From CBDAQA01 sp965198865 (lineage in GTDB: Bacteria; Planctomycetota; Phycisphaerae; Tepidisphaerales; Tepidisphaeraceae): 64,000 nucleotides of DNA. The notes beneath the pieces are model-generated. The model was not told the DNA's origin. It made no database searches and saw only the letters and a program-made list of their open reading frames with translations. Shown here piece by piece: positions 61,716 through 64,000 of the stretch. Position numbers and translations under genes: made by a program. The stretch's first letter is position 1, and every line of letters begins with the position of its first letter. Location: positions 437,941 to 501,940 of the forward strand of contig CBDAQA010000022.1 in the NCBI GenBank assembly GCA_965198865.1. The letters are read 5' to 3'.

Positions 61716-62726
61716 ATGACGGCCGCATCCCTCTCGGCCGAAATGGCCCCGACAGTTCCAAGTCCCGTGCTGGACCGGTCGTCCACCAGCCACGCCACCC
61801 CACGCAAGATCGACGGTCGGAAACTCGCGACCAGCGTGTTGGGTCGCACATTCCACCCCGGCCACCTGTGGCGCGCCATCGGTCTGCACCGCGCCCGCAA
61901 GGCCAACCGCCGCGCGTTCGACGACACCCGCCTGGCCCTCTACGCCCGGCTGCTGCCCAGCGACTTCCTTCACTACGGCTACTTCGAGGACCCCGCCCGC
62001 CTGCCCGAATCCATCAGCCTCGAGGATGTCGCCCGCGCCCAGACCCGCTACGCCGAACTGCTGCTCGAGCTGATCGGTGAAACCCCCGGCGGTCCCGTCC
62101 TCGACATCGGATGCGGCATGGGCGGCCTATCGCGCATGATGCTCGCCAAGGGCCTCGAGCCCGTCGCCCTCACCCCCGACAAGGTGCAGGTCGCCTACAT
62201 CAACAAGTACGTGCCCGGCGTCCCCGTCATCCGCACGAAGTTCGAGAAGCTCGACCCCGCCGACCACGCCGGCAAGTACGGCTCCGTCGTCACCGCCGAG
62301 TCGCTGCAGTACCTCAAGCTCGACCTGGCCCTGCCGCTGCTGGCCACCGTGCTGCGCCCCGGCGGGACGTGGGTGGCGTGCGACTACTTCCTCACCAAGC
62401 CGTCCGACGACAAGACGTGCCACAACTGGAAGCTGTTCAACGAGCGGATCACCGAGGCCGGCTGGCGCATCACCTACCAGCGTGACGTGACGCCCCACGT
62501 CCTGCCGACGCTCGGCTTCATCCACATGCTGGCCACCCGGTTCGGCATCAGCGGGTTCGACTTCGGCGTCCTCCGCCTCCGCCGCAAGCAGCCCGGCCTG
62601 CACCACCTGCTGGCCGGCCTGCTCGGCCAGATCGAGGGCGTCATCGCCGACAACATCGCCCTGATCGACCCCGTGCAGTTCGCCAGGGACCGCCAGTACA
62701 TGCTGCTCAAGCTCGAACGGGCCTGA
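61716..62726 (+). CDS. SAM-dependent methyltransferase, cyclopropane-fatty-acid-synthase-like
   Basis: 336 residues. LLPSDFLHYGYFEDP, then VLDIGCGMGGLSRMM (SAM motif I, about 145-158) and TPDKVQVAYINKYVPG resemble CFA/MMT-type class I methyltransferases acting on lipids or small amphiphiles. ESLQYLKLD is the usual motif IV region. The first about 50 residues are disordered and Ser/Pro rich. It is not certain that it makes cyclopropane lipids; sterol or phospholipid methylation is equally possible. It starts after a less GC-rich upstream stretch that probably contains the promoter. Confidence 0.88.
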   Translation: MTAASLSAEMAPTVPSPVLDRSSTSHATPRKIDGRKLATSVLGRTFHPGHLWRAIGLHRARKANRRAFDDTRLALYARLLPSDFLHYGYFEDPARLPESISLEDVARAQTRYAELLLELIGETPGGPVLDIGCGMGGLSRMMLAKGLEPVALTPDKVQVAYINKYVPGVPVIRTKFEKLDPADHAGKYGSVVTAESLQYLKLDLALPLLATVLRPGGTWVACDYFLTKPSDDKTCHNWKLFNERITEAGWRITYQRDVTPHVLPTLGFIHMLATRFGISGFDFGVLRLRRKQPGLHHLLAGLLGQIEGVIADNIALIDPVQFARDRQYMLLKLERA

Positions 62727-62744
62727 CCCACCGTAGGGGCTCAA

Positions 62745-62825
62745 CAGATCCCAGCCGCTCCGCCGCGGGACCTTCATCATGGCGGACACCCGTGACCGGA
62801 GGCACCCGCGGCGGAGGGCTCTGAT
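62745..62825. repeat. Palindromic repeat, family P1 (degenerate)
   Basis: AGATCCCAGCCGCTCCGCCG with CGGGACCTTC at the left is mirrored by CACCCGCGGCGGAGGGCTCT at the right. Same core as the copies at 4752, 17890 and 45382. It lies between convergent genes. Confidence 0.65.
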
Positions 62826-62831
62826 CGCGCA

Positions 62832-64000
62832 TCAGGACCTCGCCAGCGGCACGCCCGGGTCCTTCAGCTGCTCCTCGTTCCCGTCCACGAGGACCCGGTT
62901 CGACACCAGCCGTCGCAGCCCCTCGACGTCGCCGGCCCCGTTGCCGCTTCCCACGGCCAGCGCCTGCGCCACCCGCCCGTCGCCGGCGATGCCGATCTCG
63001 ACGAACCCCTCGGTGTCGTCGGCCGTCGACCCGCGGACGATCCGCCGTTCCACGCGCCGGGCGTCGCCGAAGATGACGGCCGTCAGCCCCAGCACCTCGG
63101 TCGTCCACCGGGTCACCACGTGGTACGCCGCCGTGCCGCCGGCCATGTTCGTCCCGGCGATCGTGCCGGTGACGATCGCGTGGTCGTGGTGATCGACGAC
63201 GCGGTGCTTGCCGAACCGCGGGTCGAACAGCGCGCAGCAGTCCCCGGCCGCGTAGACGTGCGGCTCGCTCGTGCGGCAGCCGTCGTCCACCAGCACCGCC
63301 GTCTCGGCCCGCACCGGCGTGTTCCGCAGCAGGTCGCGCGGCACGACAGCACCGACCGCCGCCACGGCCAGGTCGCAGGCGATCGTCGTCCCGTCGTCCA
63401 GCCGCACCCGCTGCACCCGACCATCCCCCTCGACGGCCACCACCCGTCGGCCGGCCCGCACGTCGACGCCGTGCTTCGCCAGGTGCCGCGCGACGTGGTT
63501 CCCCGCCGGCTCCCCCGCGAACGGTCGCCACGGGTGCCCGCTCCCGGCCACCAGCGCCACCGCCATCCCCAGCTCGACGAACGTCCCCGCCAGTTCCACG
63601 CCCAGCACGCCCCCGCCAATCACGGCGACCCGGTTGTGCCCGGCCGTCCCCTTGGCGATGTCGATCGCGTGCCCGAGCCGATCCACATCCGCCAATGACC
63701 GGACCGTGTACAGGCTCGGCAGGCTGGCCCCCGGCACGTCCAGCTTCGCCGCCGCCGCCCCGGTCGCCAGCAGCAGCCGGTCGTAGCCGATCTCTTGCCC
63801 ATCATCCAGCGTCACCGCGTGCCGCGACGTGTCCAGGTGCGCGACCCGTCGGCCCGTGCGCAGCTGCACGCCGTGCTGCCCGTACCAGTCGTCGCCCAGC
63901 GAGAACAGCTCGGCCCGCGCCTGCCGTCGGGCCAGGTAGCCCTTGCTCAGCGGCGACCGGTGGTACGGCCGGACCGGCTCCTGACCAACCATCACGATCG
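62832..64000 (-). CDS. FAD-dependent NAD(P)H oxidoreductase, ferredoxin/rubredoxin reductase type (5' end outside window)
   Basis: The visible 389 residues lack the N-terminal FAD GxGxxG loop, which should lie just past the window edge. The frame is open to 64000 (IVMVGQEP, then YHRSPLSKGYL). Present are LLLATGA, the NAD(P) loop VAVIGGGVLGVELAG, the second FAD motif VYAAGDCCAL and a C-terminal domain of the type found in ferredoxin reductases of dioxygenase systems. It could reduce the ferredoxins encoded elsewhere in the window, but nothing in the context shows that. Confidence 0.88.
   Translation of the reverse strand, partial: IVMVGQEPVRPYHRSPLSKGYLARRQARAELFSLGDDWYGQHGVQLRTGRRVAHLDTSRHAVTLDDGQEIGYDRLLLATGAAAAKLDVPGASLPSLYTVRSLADVDRLGHAIDIAKGTAGHNRVAVIGGGVLGVELAGTFVELGMAVALVAGSGHPWRPFAGEPAGNHVARHLAKHGVDVRAGRRVVAVEGDGRVQRVRLDDGTTIACDLAVAAVGAVVPRDLLRNTPVRAETAVLVDDGCRTSEPHVYAAGDCCALFDPRFGKHRVVDHHDHAIVTGTIAGTNMAGGTAAYHVVTRWTTEVLGLTAVIFGDARRVERRIVRGSTADDTEGFVEIGIAGDGRVAQALAVGSGNGAGDVEGLRRLVSNRVLVDGNEEQLKDPGVPLARS

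Overview
The window is a high-GC chromosomal segment with long, mostly ordinary genes, many of them secreted or membrane proteins. Two exported proteins carry an N-terminal ESRQLMSA or ESRTLLSA motif, which is typical of Planctomycetes surface and secreted proteins. Together with the TMTC-like TPR membrane protein, the DUF2934 protein and the many palindromic intergenic repeats, this suggests a planctomycete, plausibly of the Phycisphaerae/Tepidisphaerales side. That placement is inference; there is no rRNA in the window.

Layout. 1-5500: a truncated TMTC-like membrane protein, a phosphomannomutase/phosphoglucomutase, a decayed small-gene pair, TruD and an atypical SDR. 5500-12700: a GH89 alpha-N-acetylglucosaminidase, a CheB-like protein without catalytic Ser/His, two membrane proteins, a CBM9-like protein, a 2Fe-2S ferredoxin and a single-domain response regulator. 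12800-20100: a double M16 peptidase, then two planctomycete-type surface proteins (one a sedolisin) on either side of an MDR oxidoreductase. 20900-30600: PlsY, an RND efflux pair with a terminator, a GH27 alpha-galactosidase and polytopic membrane proteins. 30500-36000: a leftward cluster of two ketosynthases, two FabZ-like proteins, an SDR and a long ACP. One ketosynthase and one FabZ-like protein lack canonical catalytic residues, so the cluster looks like a specialised type II fatty-acid/polyketide pathway built from active/degenerate pairs. 36300-39700: TypA/BipA and a PilZ-REC-Hpt-like fusion.

40000-41700 is a lower-GC island. It holds three small leftward ORFs, two of them followed by matched ~100-bp imperfect palindromes and one by a half-copy. 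The palindromes carry RYATAAC-like heptamers, and in two cases these supply the stop codon. This resembles an integron cassette array without an integrase. It ends at a collapsed methyltransferase remnant and starts at a perfect TATAAT box.

41700-56500: an RluA-type synthase, envelope proteins, a Rieske ferredoxin, a DUF2089 regulator beside an exported membrane protein, glycerate kinase, a frameshifted DegP-type protease and two TlpA-like thioredoxin paralogues with a third lacking the thioredoxin domain. 56700-64000: rpsL and rpsG (ending at a terminator, with no fusA or tuf), a DUF2934 protein, an RluB/RsuA synthase, a solitary nuoH with an insertion, a CFA-like methyltransferase and a 5'-truncated FAD oxidoreductase.

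A second theme is dispersed hairpin elements: at least nine sequence families of perfect or near-perfect inverted repeats lie between genes. Several recur in the window, one pair shows compensated changes in both arms, one element is a nested palindrome of about 240 bp, and one runs through the stop codon of a gene.
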